This document shows positions 22,595-33,140 of a stretch of DNA of 64,000 bases, one piece after another. The position numbers and the translations under genes are program-made. The notes below the pieces were generated by a model. That model had not been told where the DNA came from. It did not search any database and saw nothing but the letters and a program-made list of their open reading frames with translations. The stretch is taken from positions 2,542,001-2,606,000 of the forward strand of contig JAECYW010000009.1 of the NCBI GenBank assembly GCA_023014335.1. The letters run 5' to 3'. This DNA is from Galerina marginata (Eukaryota; Basidiomycota; Agaricomycetes; Agaricales; Galerinaceae). Numbering within the stretch: position 1 is the stretch's first letter; every line of letters begins with the position of its first letter.

Positions 22595-25500
22595 ATGTCG
22601 AAAAGGCAGAACCCCTCGGATGAGGTGTCTTCTGTTAAACGTGTTCGTCGTAAAGCGCCTGGATTTCGGCTTGCCCGTGGTGCTTCTTCCTCACAACCTC
22701 AGGCTGAGCCCTCACTTTCATCCAACTCGTCTCTCTTCGTCACCGTAAACCAACGCGATGACCGACGTGGCACCCTGCAAGCAGAGAGCCGCCTTCTTAC
22801 ATCTCAGCAAAGCATTTCTACTGCCCCTACTCCTGACATTTCCTCAACCTTAACCTCTGAATCTCCAGACGACTGGCGGCCACCCATCGAACCTCAACCG
22901 GAAATTCAAGACGGTGAGGCACCTTCAGAGGAGCAGCAACCCAATAAGCCCAAGAGGAAGAGAAAAACAACGAATGCAGTACGTTATTTCTCAGTCTTTA
23001 AGCTTTCTGTAATTTAAACTTGACCCAGCATCGCCTCACGGAATGGCTCAAATTCAGAGCCACATTCCTGGACGAAACTCTACGACATGACGGACTCGGC
23101 GATTTTTTGGGTCAAAGTAAATGTTCGAGATGCGGAGATGCGGCAGGGATCATAAAATGCAGGGACTGCGCGGACGGGGCATTGCTGAAATGCCAAGAAT
23201 GTGTCGTCGCCTTGCATGGAAGCCTTCCTTTGCATCGCGTCGAGGTGAGTCACGATTTTTAATCACCTGATGTGAATCGATCAACTAACTCAGTCAACAG
23301 AGATGGAACGGGGAGTTTTTCAACAAAGATTCCCTCCAAAATCTTGGCTATCGTTATCAGCTTGGTCATTCCGGCGCAAGCTGTCCATGTCCTCAGCCTG
23401 GCCCCAAGAACTTTGTCGTTTTCAGCATCGCCGGTCCTCATTTTCTCTCTATCAACTATTGCCATTGCCACGACGAACCATTATCAACGTGGCAGCAATT
23501 ACTTCGCGAGGGATGGTTCCCAGCTACCCTGTCACGACCTCGGACTGTCTTCACCTTCGACTGCCTCGAGACGTTCCACGAGTTAACTTTGCAAGGGAAG
23601 ACCAATCTCTATGATTACTATCACACACTTCTACGACGAGGGGATAACGCAGGTCTCTCAAATCCTATTGTAAGTAAATCTTCTCTTCAATGTTCATCAT
23701 CTAACCCATATCTTCTCAGTACCGATATCCCGAGTTTCATCGTGTCTTCCGAATGTGGCGGAACCTAATGGCACTCAAACGAGGTGGCCGAGGTCACGAT
23801 CCCGCAGGCATTGACGCCACGTCGAACGGGGAGCTCATGGTTGAATGCCCAGCTTGTCCGCATCCTGGGCGAAATCTTCCCGATAACTGGGAGAAAGCAG
23901 GCGCTTTGTTGTGAGTCATTTTTAAATGCTAAGTTGCTTAATTTCGAAGTATAATCATTCTCGTACCAGATTTCTTTATACTCTCTATATCGCCGTCGAC
24001 GGGAACTTCAAGCTCAAGGGGAAGCAACGATATCTCAAGGACGTGGAGCTAATGCCTGGCTGGGGGGCTTATGTTCCAGAACAGGATTATCAGGATCATA
24101 TCGCAAATTATGTCGATGAACCCGAGGTTCGTGCTCGAAAGATTTGCTTGAATTATGATTGAATATAACTATGACAGATTAATACATGTGAATCCCAGCA
24201 CGATGCTCTCGTCCGAGCAGGTACTCGCACGTCACCTGGTTACGCCGTCTCTGGTGTTGTTTTGGTGATTTGTTCCCGACATTGCATGATACGAAAAAAC
24301 GGAGCTGGAGATCTTCAGATAGGCGAAAAGTACTTATTTCTACACCCTACCACGTTCTCTAAGCTAACGGACCCCTACCTAGGTATTGTAATGTCGACTT
24401 CATAATCTTTATTACGCTCATCGGCATTACTCTCCTTCGCATCGTTATCACTTACGATGTAATTTGTCAATGGTCTAAAAACTTCCGCAAGCGGATGCTT
24501 GAGTTCCCCGAACATATGCGAATTCCCGACGCCACACAGGTTGACGTGGCAATTCCGGGATGGCACATCAACGGTCACGGTGCAAAATGCCGAAATAACT
24601 TCAATTTGGCGTACATGGAGGGCGCCGGGCGAACGGTTGGTGAAGATATCGAGACAACTTGGGCAGGCACAAATTCGCTTGCCCCAAGCGCTCGGGAAAT
24701 GGCTCCGGCTGCGCGACATGATACCCTTAACGACCATTGGAATGGTTGGAACTTTCGCAAGGTGGTTGGATTTCGTATGTTTCTTCTTTTGTTTCTATCC
24801 TTATGATTGCTTACGGAAAACATCATCAGGAACTTTGTTTGCTAAACGCTTCAGCGACGCCTATAAGATGAGCGCAAAACAAACCGAAGTCTTCAACCAG
24901 CTCTCGAGTACATTCCCTCCTGCGACGATCGAGAAATGGGAGTCAGTAATTACCACGTGGGAAGCTAATCCGAAAGCTCGGAACCCTTACGCGGAGCCAG
25001 CGTGTAGTAAGTGCCCTTTGTCATCGCTGTATCCTCATTGCTAATATCTTTTATAGCAACGACCCTCCAAGATGTCCGGCTGGCGTTATCAAAAGAGGAA
25101 GCAGCTCAGGTCGCCCTCGGTAACCTCCCGCGGCACAAGATGAGCCTGTCCGCATTTCTAATTGCAGGTTTCGAGCTGGAGGACAGTCAGTAAGTTCTCA
25201 CTGAATGTGACCACTGATTCTTTCGGCCTGATCTTCATGTGTTCTTAGGTATCTCATCCGACGCGAGGCAAGCCAGACAAAGGGAAATAAGACCAGCAAG
25301 CAGCAAGCCGACCTTCAAGAAAAACGAAATGCATTTCATCGTTTGCTCCAAAACTGGCGTGAAGCTCAACTGGTTTATACCCCTCACGTAGCCTTGCTCC
25401 TCTCACGTTCACAACCCCCTCCCAATGCAACCCCCAGTACATCCTCTCCTTCGTCATCATCGTCTACACCGCCTTCCGAGACCCACCCCGAAAATTTCCC

Positions 25501-26461
25501 TTTGTTCCTTCCATCGTCACTCCCGGCTCACATTCGCGCGCTTCCTGAATTAAAAGAAGTGTGTCAACTCGAACGGCGCCTCCGCGAACCTCAAGCCGAA
25601 GATGCTCTCGCCGAGGTCCGCCGTCAACGACGTGTCATTCAAGGGCTTTGGCTTTTCAAACGCTTGAATGTTTCTGGGACCGGAAATAGGCCAAACACCA
25701 AGATGATCACACTCTACAAGCGTTTCAACAAGAAAACCGAGCGAGCCGCCGAAAAGTATCGCACTGCCTGGCGTGCTTTACGCGTTCTTGACCCTGGGGG
25801 CTCGTGGGCATCTCGGTTCAAGGAACTGAAGAATGAAGACATCAGCGGTCCCGGTAAGGATCACGACGACATGTCCAACAGTCGTTATCAACCGTCCTGG
25901 ATCTGGCTTGTGCCACGTGTCAGCGCTCCGAGGGACAGTGAGACAAGAATTTGCGAAGACGAGTTTAACGAGACCATGCGAGTCGAATGGTCGAAAGCTA
26001 GGGCCCGAATGCGTAGGTGGAATGAAGAACTGCTCATTGTCCAGGAGGAAATGCGGCGAGTTCTTGTGTATCTAAGGTGGAAAGCAGATTGGTGGCGCGA
26101 GCGGAGCGCTTTGCGAGACCACGCTGACACCTCCATCTTAGCTGGTGTCTCAGGTTATGCTCATAAGCAGGCTTGGATTTGTCTCCGAATTGCGGAGCAA
26201 TGCGCCGTACGGTGGTTGCCCTTGCTCAAAAATAAGGGTATCACTCCGGAGTGGGCTTCTGAGTATGTACATTTGGTCAATCGGGTTTCGGATTCGGAGA
26301 CTGGGTTAGATGACACAGAGGGAGCTGACGAGGCGCCTGTTAGGTTGGATGGCGAGTGCGAGGATGAGGATATTATTGACTTTGAGGTTAATGAGCAAGA
26401 GGTTGAGGTTGAGGTAGAACTAGACGACGACGACGACTTTGACTTTGACTTCGGTGATTAG
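22595..26461 (+). CDS. KDZ transposase with CxC2-type cysteine cluster, ten exons
   Basis: Exons: 22595-22978, 23029-23244, 23301-23669, 23720-23910, 23970-24126, 24178-24329, 24383-24774, 24830-25006, 25057-25189, 25249-26461. They join into 1127 residues with every intron 46-60 nt and GT-AG. The N-terminus is basic and disordered (VKRVRRKAPGFRLARG...). Then comes a cysteine cluster (CSRCGDAAGIIKCRDC, CQECVVALH, CPCPQPG) typical of fungal KDZ transposases. The catalytic core shows AVDGNFKLKG (Asp), VITYDVICQWSKNFRKR (Asp) with a following WHINGHGAKC, and GEDIETTWAGTN (Glu). The C-terminal half is helical and charged and ends in an Asp/Glu tail (DDDDDFDFDFGD). Length and order fit the family, and I see no stop or frameshift, so this is plausibly an active enzyme. 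Confidence 0.9.
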
Positions 26462-26519
26462 TGTAGATTATGATAGGCTTGATTAGAGTAGGTTAGATGA
26501 GAAACTAAAGGGTTAATTT

Positions 26520-27305
26520 GACGAACATTGGCCTAGGCAAGCAATGAAATCTAACTGGTGGTTATTAACATAGCTGAAACATGAACTGATGCAAGTAATA
26601 AATATCTGCCTGGAGGTATAAACATGGCTAAAACACCGGCCAAGGCAAGCAACAAAATACCAGCCTGGGGGTATTAACATAGCTAAAACACCAGCCCAGG
26701 CAAGGAATAAAATACCAGCCTGGGAGGCAATGAAATAGCTAAAACACCGGCCAAGGCAAGCAAAGAAATATCAGCCTGGGGGTATTAACATAGCTAAAAC
26801 ACCAACCCAGGCAAGGAATAAAATACCAGCCTGGGAGGCAATGAAATAGCTAAAACACCGGCCAAGGCAAGCAACAAAATACCAGCCTGGGGGTATTAAC
26901 ATAGCTAAAACACCAGCCCAGGCAAGGAATAAAATACCAGCCTGGGAGGCAATGAAATAGCTAAAACACCGGCCTAGGCAAGCAAAGAAATACCAGCCTG
27001 GGGGGTATTAACATAGCTAAAACACCAGCCCAGGCAAGCAATAAAATAGCAGGCTGGGAGGCAATGAAATGGGAATAACACCAGCCTAGGCAACCGAAGA
27101 AATACCAGCCTGGGAGGCAATGAAATGGGAAAAACACCAGCCTAGGCAAGCAATAAAATAAGAGCCTGGGAGGCAATGAAATGGGAAAAACACCGGCCTA
27201 GGCAAGCAATAAAATAAGAGCCTGGAAGGCATTAACATGGATAAAACACCAGCCTGAGCAAGCAAAGAAATATAGCCCTGGGGGCATTAACATAGACCTA
27301 GATGG
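26520..27305. repeat. KDZ right subterminal minisatellite
   Basis: About thirteen copies of a ~54-bp unit ('aaacaccggcctaggcaagc', 'aataaaataccagcctggga', 'ggcaatgaaatgg'). Two alternating variants (ccagcccaggcaagg / ccggccaaggcaagc) produce a ~108-bp higher-order period between about 26630 and 26960. The array is the inverse of the left zone but longer. Confidence 0.88.
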
Positions 27306-27487
27306 TAATGACATAGCAATAACACAAGGCTTGGGTAGAGATAACATGGTACTAGGCCATATTAACACAGGTTTCATATTATTTCCCAGTGCATTTCATA
27401 TCATTGACAACCTTGGCTGTGACCAAATGGATGTGCAGGCACTTACCTATAGTATATTATATAAGTGGTAGCTACCACTCATTCTCC

Positions 27488-28737
27488 TCGATCGAATGGC
27501 CGCGCTCGGTATACTGCGCGCGGGCACGCTGTCGGGGACTCATCCCGTTCGATCATTCTTGATCGGGCATATGTTGGGCAAGGCTAAGCCTCACCCCCTC
27601 TCGGCTCACTCGCTGACGCGCCGGCAACGGCTCGCCACGAAGGGGCCTATCATGGACATCGTTAAGAGGCTCCCCGAGCTGACTGAGCATTTGGATCCTT
27701 CGCATCCCCTTGCTCAGCCAGGCCGTCGGCTGCGCGACACTTATTGGTCGCGCATCCACTTCGACGACTCCCTCTCTCCTTTGGAGAAGGGTGATCGTGC
27801 TCTCTACCTCGACTTCATTTCGGAACTTTTTATGTCCGATACGTGGGGGTTGTGCATCGGGGTGGACGCTAGTGTTTTCACTAACCCCGCCTCCAAAAAG
27901 GCTACTCAGGCTGTTGCAGCAGGGGTCCTTTACTCACAAGGTGCCGAAGTTAATCGCTTCAGGTGGCTTGTAGGCCGTGCTACCGCGCCCGACGCGGAGC
28001 TGTCGGCTGTCATCCATGCTCTCGAGCTCGCCACCCAGCGCGCTTGTGAGCACATTGCAATCTTCACGGACTCGATCGCGGCCGCGAAACGAGCCCTTGA
28101 CCCCTCCTTGCACTCGTCGCAGGCTCACTCCTTGCGCGCGTGCAAACTCGTCGAGACCTGGCTGGCGGGAGATCCGCTACGCTGGTTATCATTCCACCAC
28201 GTCCCCTCTAAACTTAAGTGGGGCATGCAACATGAGGCGCACAAGCACGCTGCTGGCTCCATTCACCGGCCTGTGGACCACGGTTCACGGGTCACTCTCG
28301 ACCGTCTCCGTTCGGAGGCGGACGCCGCCGCGGCGCATCGTTGGGCTAAGGCTGCAATGGATCGTCCGCAAGATCTCGGTCGCGACTTCCTCCAGCTTCG
28401 CAAGCTGGGCAAGAGAGTCGTTACTATAACCCCGGATACTCGCAAGGGTGGTCCATGGATTCGCAAAGCAGGAGGTGACAACACTTCCTTTGCGCGCTTG
28501 TGCAGGTGTATACTGAATCATGCGCCAATCGGTGCGTACTACCGCCGGTTTAACATACAAGAGCCTCACGGCTGCCCCCGATGCGGTGCTCCTCGCGAGA
28601 CCCGCTCGCACATCCTCTCGTACTGTCCAGGCTACGAGAGACCCGCTCCGACGGACCGGTTACACGGTCTTTTGGAATTCTTGTTGGAGAATCCCACCGC
28701 TTTCTCCTTCGAACGCCCCGCCGCAGGCATAGGCTAA
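27488..28737 (+). pseudogene. LINE ORF2, RNase H and C-terminal zinc-binding region
   Basis: In frame with the segment ending at 16984. After HPVRSFLIGHML and a linker, the RNase H domain shows CIGVDASVFT (Asp), DAELSAVIHALELA (Glu) and IAIFTDSIAAAKRA (Asp), with HHVPSKLKWGMQHEAHKHA supplying the late His/Asp region. The C-terminal Cys/His group is HGCPRCGAPRETRSHILSYCPGY (C-x2-C-x7-H-x4-C), usual at the end of LINE ORF2 proteins. The stop is at 28735-28737. All visible active-site residues are kept. Confidence 0.93.
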
Positions 28738-29406
28738 CTGTGTCCGCGCGGTTCTCTTCGCCCAGAGAGGCCTTGATACCCGCTTCGGGTTGCTGCAGGC
28801 GAGGGAGGTCCAATCCCCTAGTTGGCAGAGGTTGACAGGCCAAGGACGGGGTCGTCGTGCCCGCGCGTTCTTCACTCCTCGCACCCGGTTGCATCCGCTA
28901 CGACCGGTGGTTACAGAGTCGCCCGCATCTCGAGCGTTAGCGACATTTTTGGCTTGGGCGGTCGCGGTTCGTTCACTCGTTCTCGCGATCGGTTGGGTGC
29001 CTTAACCTCCCACTCTGTCTTTCAATATGGCTGGTATGGGTTTTCGGGTCGTCAAGGCGCGGGTGGGTGAAGGTTTTCGGGTCGGGTCTGGGTTCTGAAG
29101 CGGGCGTCGGATTTGGAAGGCGGAGAGAGTGCAGCAGCTGCGGCTGCCAGGAGATGTTTGGGCTTCGGTCCTTACGTGGTATTGGCGTAGCGGTGGGGGC
29201 CGTCCCTCCCTCGCGGGACTGGGCGGTTAGGTGGTCCGTCCCCCCTAGCAAAGGCCTGGCGCACGAAGGACGCCGTTGGAAGGGTTCGGAAGAAGTGGAT
29301 GGGTTTGGGTCTGGTTCGGGGATTAGTAGTTTATTGCGCGCTTTCGACCGGGGATTTGTATTAGTTAGGCGACCGGACTGCTCTCGCGCACCGGTATATA
29401 AATTGT

Positions 29407-29440
<34 letters not shown>
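28738..29440 (+). other. LINE 3' UTR and poly(A) tail
   Basis: About 675 bp of GC-rich non-coding DNA followed by A28 (29413-29440). The same 3' UTR, diverged and reversed, is found at 55343-55748 and 57023-57219 in the second LINE copy, which confirms that it belongs to the family. Confidence 0.88.
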
Positions 29441-29442
<2 letters not shown>

Positions 29443-29469
29443 AGCTATAGGCAGTAAATAAGTAGTTAC

Positions 29470-30846
29470 CTAGGCAATTTGGGAAGATCCTTGTAAGTTT
29501 TGGCGAGGAAGATGTCAACCAAGTCTTTATCATAAATCTGGCATTTCCGTAACTTGGGACGACTGTATATATATAGTATCAGGCAATAAAATTGATTAAT
29601 CAACAGAAATGCATACCTTTCAAGAGGATCTTTAGTGATCAAATCCTCCAGATAAACACCAGTATCTTTCAAATCATCTTTTCTCTTCGCAAAAGACTTT
29701 TCTTCTTTCAATTTAGCCTCCTTTGCCTTTTTTCTATAAGCCAGAAAAAGTCAACAAAGAAAACATATTATAAAAACCAAAAATAAGGAACATACATGGC
29801 AGTGTTGAGGATTTTCTGACGTTGAGGATTGTTACTAAAAAAACTGGATTAAATAATATTCTTAAGAAAATACACCATACACACCTAGTCTTAGTCTTTC
29901 CCTTGGACTTACTCAAAGGAAGCTCGTCATCCTCTGAGCTGTTATCCTCCTCACTAAGAAAAGAAAAACAGAGAAGAGAAAATTAGCTTAAGGTTAAAAA
30001 GAAAAGAAGAAAAAAGAGAACATACGCTTCATCATCTATGAAATTAGCATCAGAATCTTGCTCTTCATGCTCATCATCATCTTCCTCATCATCATCTTCC
30101 TCCTCTTCACCTTCTGTCTCCTCTTCATCATCCTGTGCAACTTCATCATCATCACTGTCAGGCTCCTCATCATCACTAGCACCATCAGATTCCGATGCAG
30201 TCTCTTCTTTAATTGCCTTGGTAATCTTTTTCTTTGTCTGAATCAAGACAATAGGTGATTTGAGTTTCAAATTTTTAGCAGAAGACTTCAAAGTAGGAGT
30301 GTTGGGGGGCTTTGACTGTGAAGTATGACGAGGTTTTTTTGGTGATTTCTGTTCAGGGCTTAAAATGGCCTTTAATATAAAGTTCACAAAATGAAAACCA
30401 AAATACCTTGGACTAAATGCAGCAGTGTTGATGTTTTTCTTCTTAGACTTGGAGCTGTTTAATAAAATAATTAATAAAGGAGGCAAAATATCTGAACTAA
30501 CTACTCACAGGCTTCCTGCAGTTGCTTGAGCAGGCCCTACTCTCTGAGACCTTCTCGGAGTAACACTAGAAAACCATATTAGTGTCATAATATTATATCA
30601 TGGATAAAGAAGCAAAAAAGCACGGAGGTGGGGGCTGATCCGATCTGCAATGAAAGTTTAGACTCAAAAAAGTAAAATACAATAAGCAGAACATACAAAG
30701 AGGCAGCATCAGAGGTTTCATTTTCACTTGCACTATAAAAATAGCAATAACTTTCAGCATATATCAAAGAAGAACAGATAATTCAATATCTACCTGTGAT
30801 TTTCCTCTGAAGAGGAGTCTTGTTTGACTTTTCTTTTAGGTGGCAT
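29470..30846 (-). pseudogene. Acidic, Ser/Lys-rich protein gene, nine exons here, split by the LINE
   Basis: Exons (minus): 30846-30794, 30732-30697, 30565-30509, 30454-30407, 30358-30026, 29953-29885, 29834-29796, 29733-29617, 29562-29470, then 5377-5321 beyond the LINE. All junctions are GT-AG and keep one frame. The protein starts MPPKRKVKQDSSSEENHS, has basic blocks (VTPRRSQRVGP, KKITKAIKEE), a ~60-residue Asp/Glu run (residues ~130-190), a Lys-rich coiled-coil-like part (KKAKEAKLKEEKSFAKRKDD) and a more ordered end (GVYLEDLITKDPLER, YDKDLVDIFLAKTYKDLP). I do not recognise the family; the composition suggests a nuclear, chromatin- or histone-interacting factor. It is divergent from the gene at 31510. 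The intron after 29470 was 48 nt before the LINE entered. The 3' part is missing from the window. Confidence 0.7.
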
Positions 30847-31509
30847 AATGAGTGTAATGTGTATGAAAGTAAAGATTTGAGGGAAAACGACTGGATAGAC
30901 AGAAAGAAATCTGTGGCTTCTTATACCTCTCAGACTTCCCAAATGGATATCGGATCAAACAGAAGATCCGATTTTTTGGGGTATGGATGGATATGTATTA
31001 CATTTCAGATCAATTATGGTGGGTTACGTACAAATATATATTGAGCCCCTATAACAAAAAGCTTCTGAATGACATAGAAACCAAGAACCGCCAAATTCTA
31101 ACTGCAGGGTTCCTGACAGGTTGTCTAGAAACCAAATCACCGTTTATTTAGTTATAGAAAAGAAGATCCGATTTGATAATGCCAAGATGTAAAAACAGGG
31201 TTCTAGATTCTTGTCCGGTCAGCAGACCTAACACATTTCCGGTCCGACTCCAAAGTTCCTAGCAACTGAATGGGAAAATTTCAAGTCTATATTGAAATAA
31301 GAAAGAATATAGCGCCATTTTTAAAGGTACACCGTCAAGGGTCCACAAGACTAGATTGATCCTACACCTAAAAAGGAAGTGACAAAGCTTTTTTTTGCAA
31401 GCATAGGAGAATTTGATTGATCGATCATAGAAGTGGAATACGGCTTTAAAAGCAAGCAAAGAACTTTGTGAAAGTATTCCTTTTTTCTCCAACCTATTGA
31501 CCAAGCACT
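30847..31509. promoter_or_regulatory. Divergent intergenic region with repeated AGAAGATCCGATTT
   Basis: It lies between the start codons of two divergent genes. The 14-mer AGAAGATCCGATTT occurs twice, at 30961-30974 and 31161-31174. Its core AAGATCCG is the complement of CGGATCTT, which is iterated between the next two genes (32849-32975). A common binding factor for the cluster is an inference. Confidence 0.45.
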
Positions 31510-32696
31510 ATGGATCAATTCTATGATATGAAAGCTACCGGTTAGTCAAACTTTCATAGTTTTTTTTCTTATTAACGAGATTTTAGAAAGCAAAGTGGAT
31601 AGGCTTGCGGAAAGCCAGGTACATAAGAGAAAGCAGTTATGTCATTTTAATGCGGTATGTAACCATGTATGTCTTTTAAAATGACAAATGTGACTGAAAC
31701 AATACTAGACAGACGGCATTAAGAATCAGGTCCAAGTCACTCCAGTGGAGCAAAACAAAAGCTGGAAACTTATCCGTAATATGACCACTGAAGATGCTGA
31801 AGAAGTGGTATTGCGTGTTCAAGGTGTATTAAGCCAGAAGTCACTTCCACCTATATCACAGCCATTTAATATGTAAGTCAGAAAAGTTGTCAAAAACACT
31901 AAAGAGGCAGCCAATAATAAATATAATATACACACAGTGAACCTAAACAACAACATTTTATGCGGCAATCAGTAACACTCACTGGACTGGGCAGCACACT
32001 TTTCTATCAGGCTATACAAAATGCTCAAGAAATTCACCAGATATTCTCGCGCACCTTTCCACAAGGCGCTCTCGAGGATTGGAATTCTGCTTCTTTTGAA
32101 GGCTATCCAGCTATTGACATGAACAACTGCTTTTTCACACTTCGCAAACATGCAATCACGGATGAAATATTGCCTTTCTCAAATGAAGTCGATCCACATG
32201 GAATCCTTGCAGCTGCTATGGATATTGATGAACAGTTTGTTCATACTACAGAAAATGAAGTTGAGTACTATGAACTTCTTGATGATCGTGAACAAGAAAC
32301 CAAGTAAGTTTCTGTTCTGATTAGACCTTTTAAGATCTTTAATAATAATCATGCAGGTATCAACAAGTCAATCCTATAAAGTTCCGGTGTGGAGATATCG
32401 TTGAAGCCCAACTTTCCTTTATTTGTATCCAAATGAAGAATGGAAAATATAGGATGTTGACGGTTCTTCGGGCAATTACCATTTTGGACACCTCATCTTT
32501 AAGGGTGCGTATTGAGTTATTAAGCTTGTGATGATTAGACTCTGATGTAACTTGACTTTAGGAAGCTGCCATAATACGCAATCGAACTAAAAACCAGACA
32601 GTGAGGCAGGTTTCTTTAAAAAGAAAGGTTGGATATGCCACAGATGAAGTTGTAGAGGCACGCGATCGACTGAGCCGCATGAAACTGAAAGATTAG
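31510..32696 (+). CDS. Unknown conserved-looking protein, 303 residues, six exons
   Basis: Exons: 31510-31540, 31587-31658, 31713-31872, 31938-32303, 32357-32504, 32562-32696; joined length 912 nt with no stop. The second exon's donor is the least certain. The start MDQFYDMKATESKVDRLAES is followed by VQVTPVEQNKSWKLIRNMT. The centre is TLTGLGSTLFYQAIQNAQEI, AFPAIDMN-like FEGYPAIDMNNCFF, and AAAMDIDEQFVHTTENEVEYY. Near the C-terminus IKFRCGDIVEAQLSFICIQM...RMLTVLRAITILD looks like a compact beta-rich domain, followed by a basic tail (SLKRKVGYATDEVVEARDRLSRMK). I do not recognise a catalytic motif. It may belong with the flanking genes to one mobile element (see findings). Confidence 0.72.
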
Positions 32697-32848
32697 ACAT
32701 TTCATATTACTCTAGTGGCAGTTTCCTTATATAATATCCATATCTATATATCAATAAAAGGTTTAACAAGTTGGATAGTTTTATAGTGGGTATGTGACTT
32801 GAACGACCACATACGCTATTAAGCTAGGGTCTTGCCTTGTGTAAGGTT

Positions 32849-32980
32849 ACGGATCTTGTGTAAACGGATCTTGCATAAGCTTACGGATCTTGTGTATTTA
32901 ATAGGGCTTACAAATCTTCAGTATTGAATAGAGTTGCGGATCTTATGCACTCAAAAGAGGTTACGGATCTTGTGGATCTT
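32849..32980. repeat. Iterated CGGATCTT(GTG) motifs
   Basis: ACGGATCTTGTG at 32849, ACGGATCTTGCA at 32864, ACGGATCTTGTG near 32883, GCGGATCTTATG near 32936 and ACGGATCTTGTGGATCTTC near 32963, with a weaker ACAAATCTTCAG near 32910. Five or six copies in ~130 bp, all in one orientation, in the 444-bp gap between two genes. Confidence 0.75.
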
Positions 32981-33140
32981 CTGGAGCTTGCCGCAAAAGA
33001 GTCTGTCACTGCTTCAGGGAAGACTAGCCGATACAATATATAATCTGGTTCAACTTCGTCCAATTTCTTCAGTTCCTTTCCTTTCTCCTCCACTCGTACT
33101 CTCTAGCTAAATATTCTCTATTCTTCCTGTTATTGTCACT

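Larger units (their letters stand above)
16985..27479. mobile_element. Complete KDZ-class DNA transposon (10.5 kb)
   Basis: The left end reads CACCAGTAGCTACCAC and the complement of the right end AGTGGTAGCTACCACT. After that the two ends match as long inverted repeats (…TATAATATACTATAGGTAAG, TGCCTGCACATCC, …). Target duplication CATTCTCC is exact. It holds three spliced genes: an accessory gene on the minus strand (18009-20612), a small gene (20906-21776) and the KDZ transposase (22595-26461). Both subterminal zones carry ~54-bp minisatellites. KDZ (Kyakuja-Dileera-Zisupton) elements are known in basidiomycetes. Everything needed for autonomy appears present and unbroken. Confidence 0.93.
5410..29440 (+). 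mobile_element. Full-length Tad-like LINE (LINE-1 copy) with four nested insertions
   Basis: The element starts right after TTAGCTATAGGCA (5397-5409) and ends with a 28-nt poly(A) at 29413-29440. The same 13-mer follows at 29441-29453, so the target-site duplication is intact. It has a 136-nt 5' leader, ORF1 with zinc knuckles, ORF2 with endonuclease, reverse transcriptase and RNase H, and a ~700-nt 3' UTR. Insertions at 6903-8179, 8991-13415, 14580-15852 and 16985-27479 break it. Removing each with one copy of its target base or bases gives an uninterrupted 617-codon ORF1 and 1285-codon ORF2, so the LINE was intact when it was hit. Net length is about 6.5 kb. ORF1 plus EN-RT-RNase H is the layout of the fungal Tad clade; the clade assignment is by layout only. 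Confidence 0.93.

Noticed and set aside
28550..28894. Minus-strand frames over LINE ORF2
   Set aside because: Shadows of the RNase H/zinc-binding coding region, which has recognisable motifs on the plus strand.
30038..30241. Plus-strand Ser-rich open frame opposite the acidic exon
   Set aside because: It is the complement of the GAT/GAA-rich acidic run of the minus-strand gene, which has consistent splice sites.
31259..31504. 81-codon minus-strand frame between the divergent genes
   Set aside because: It has no domain or splice-site context. It lies in the likely promoter of the gene at 31510.
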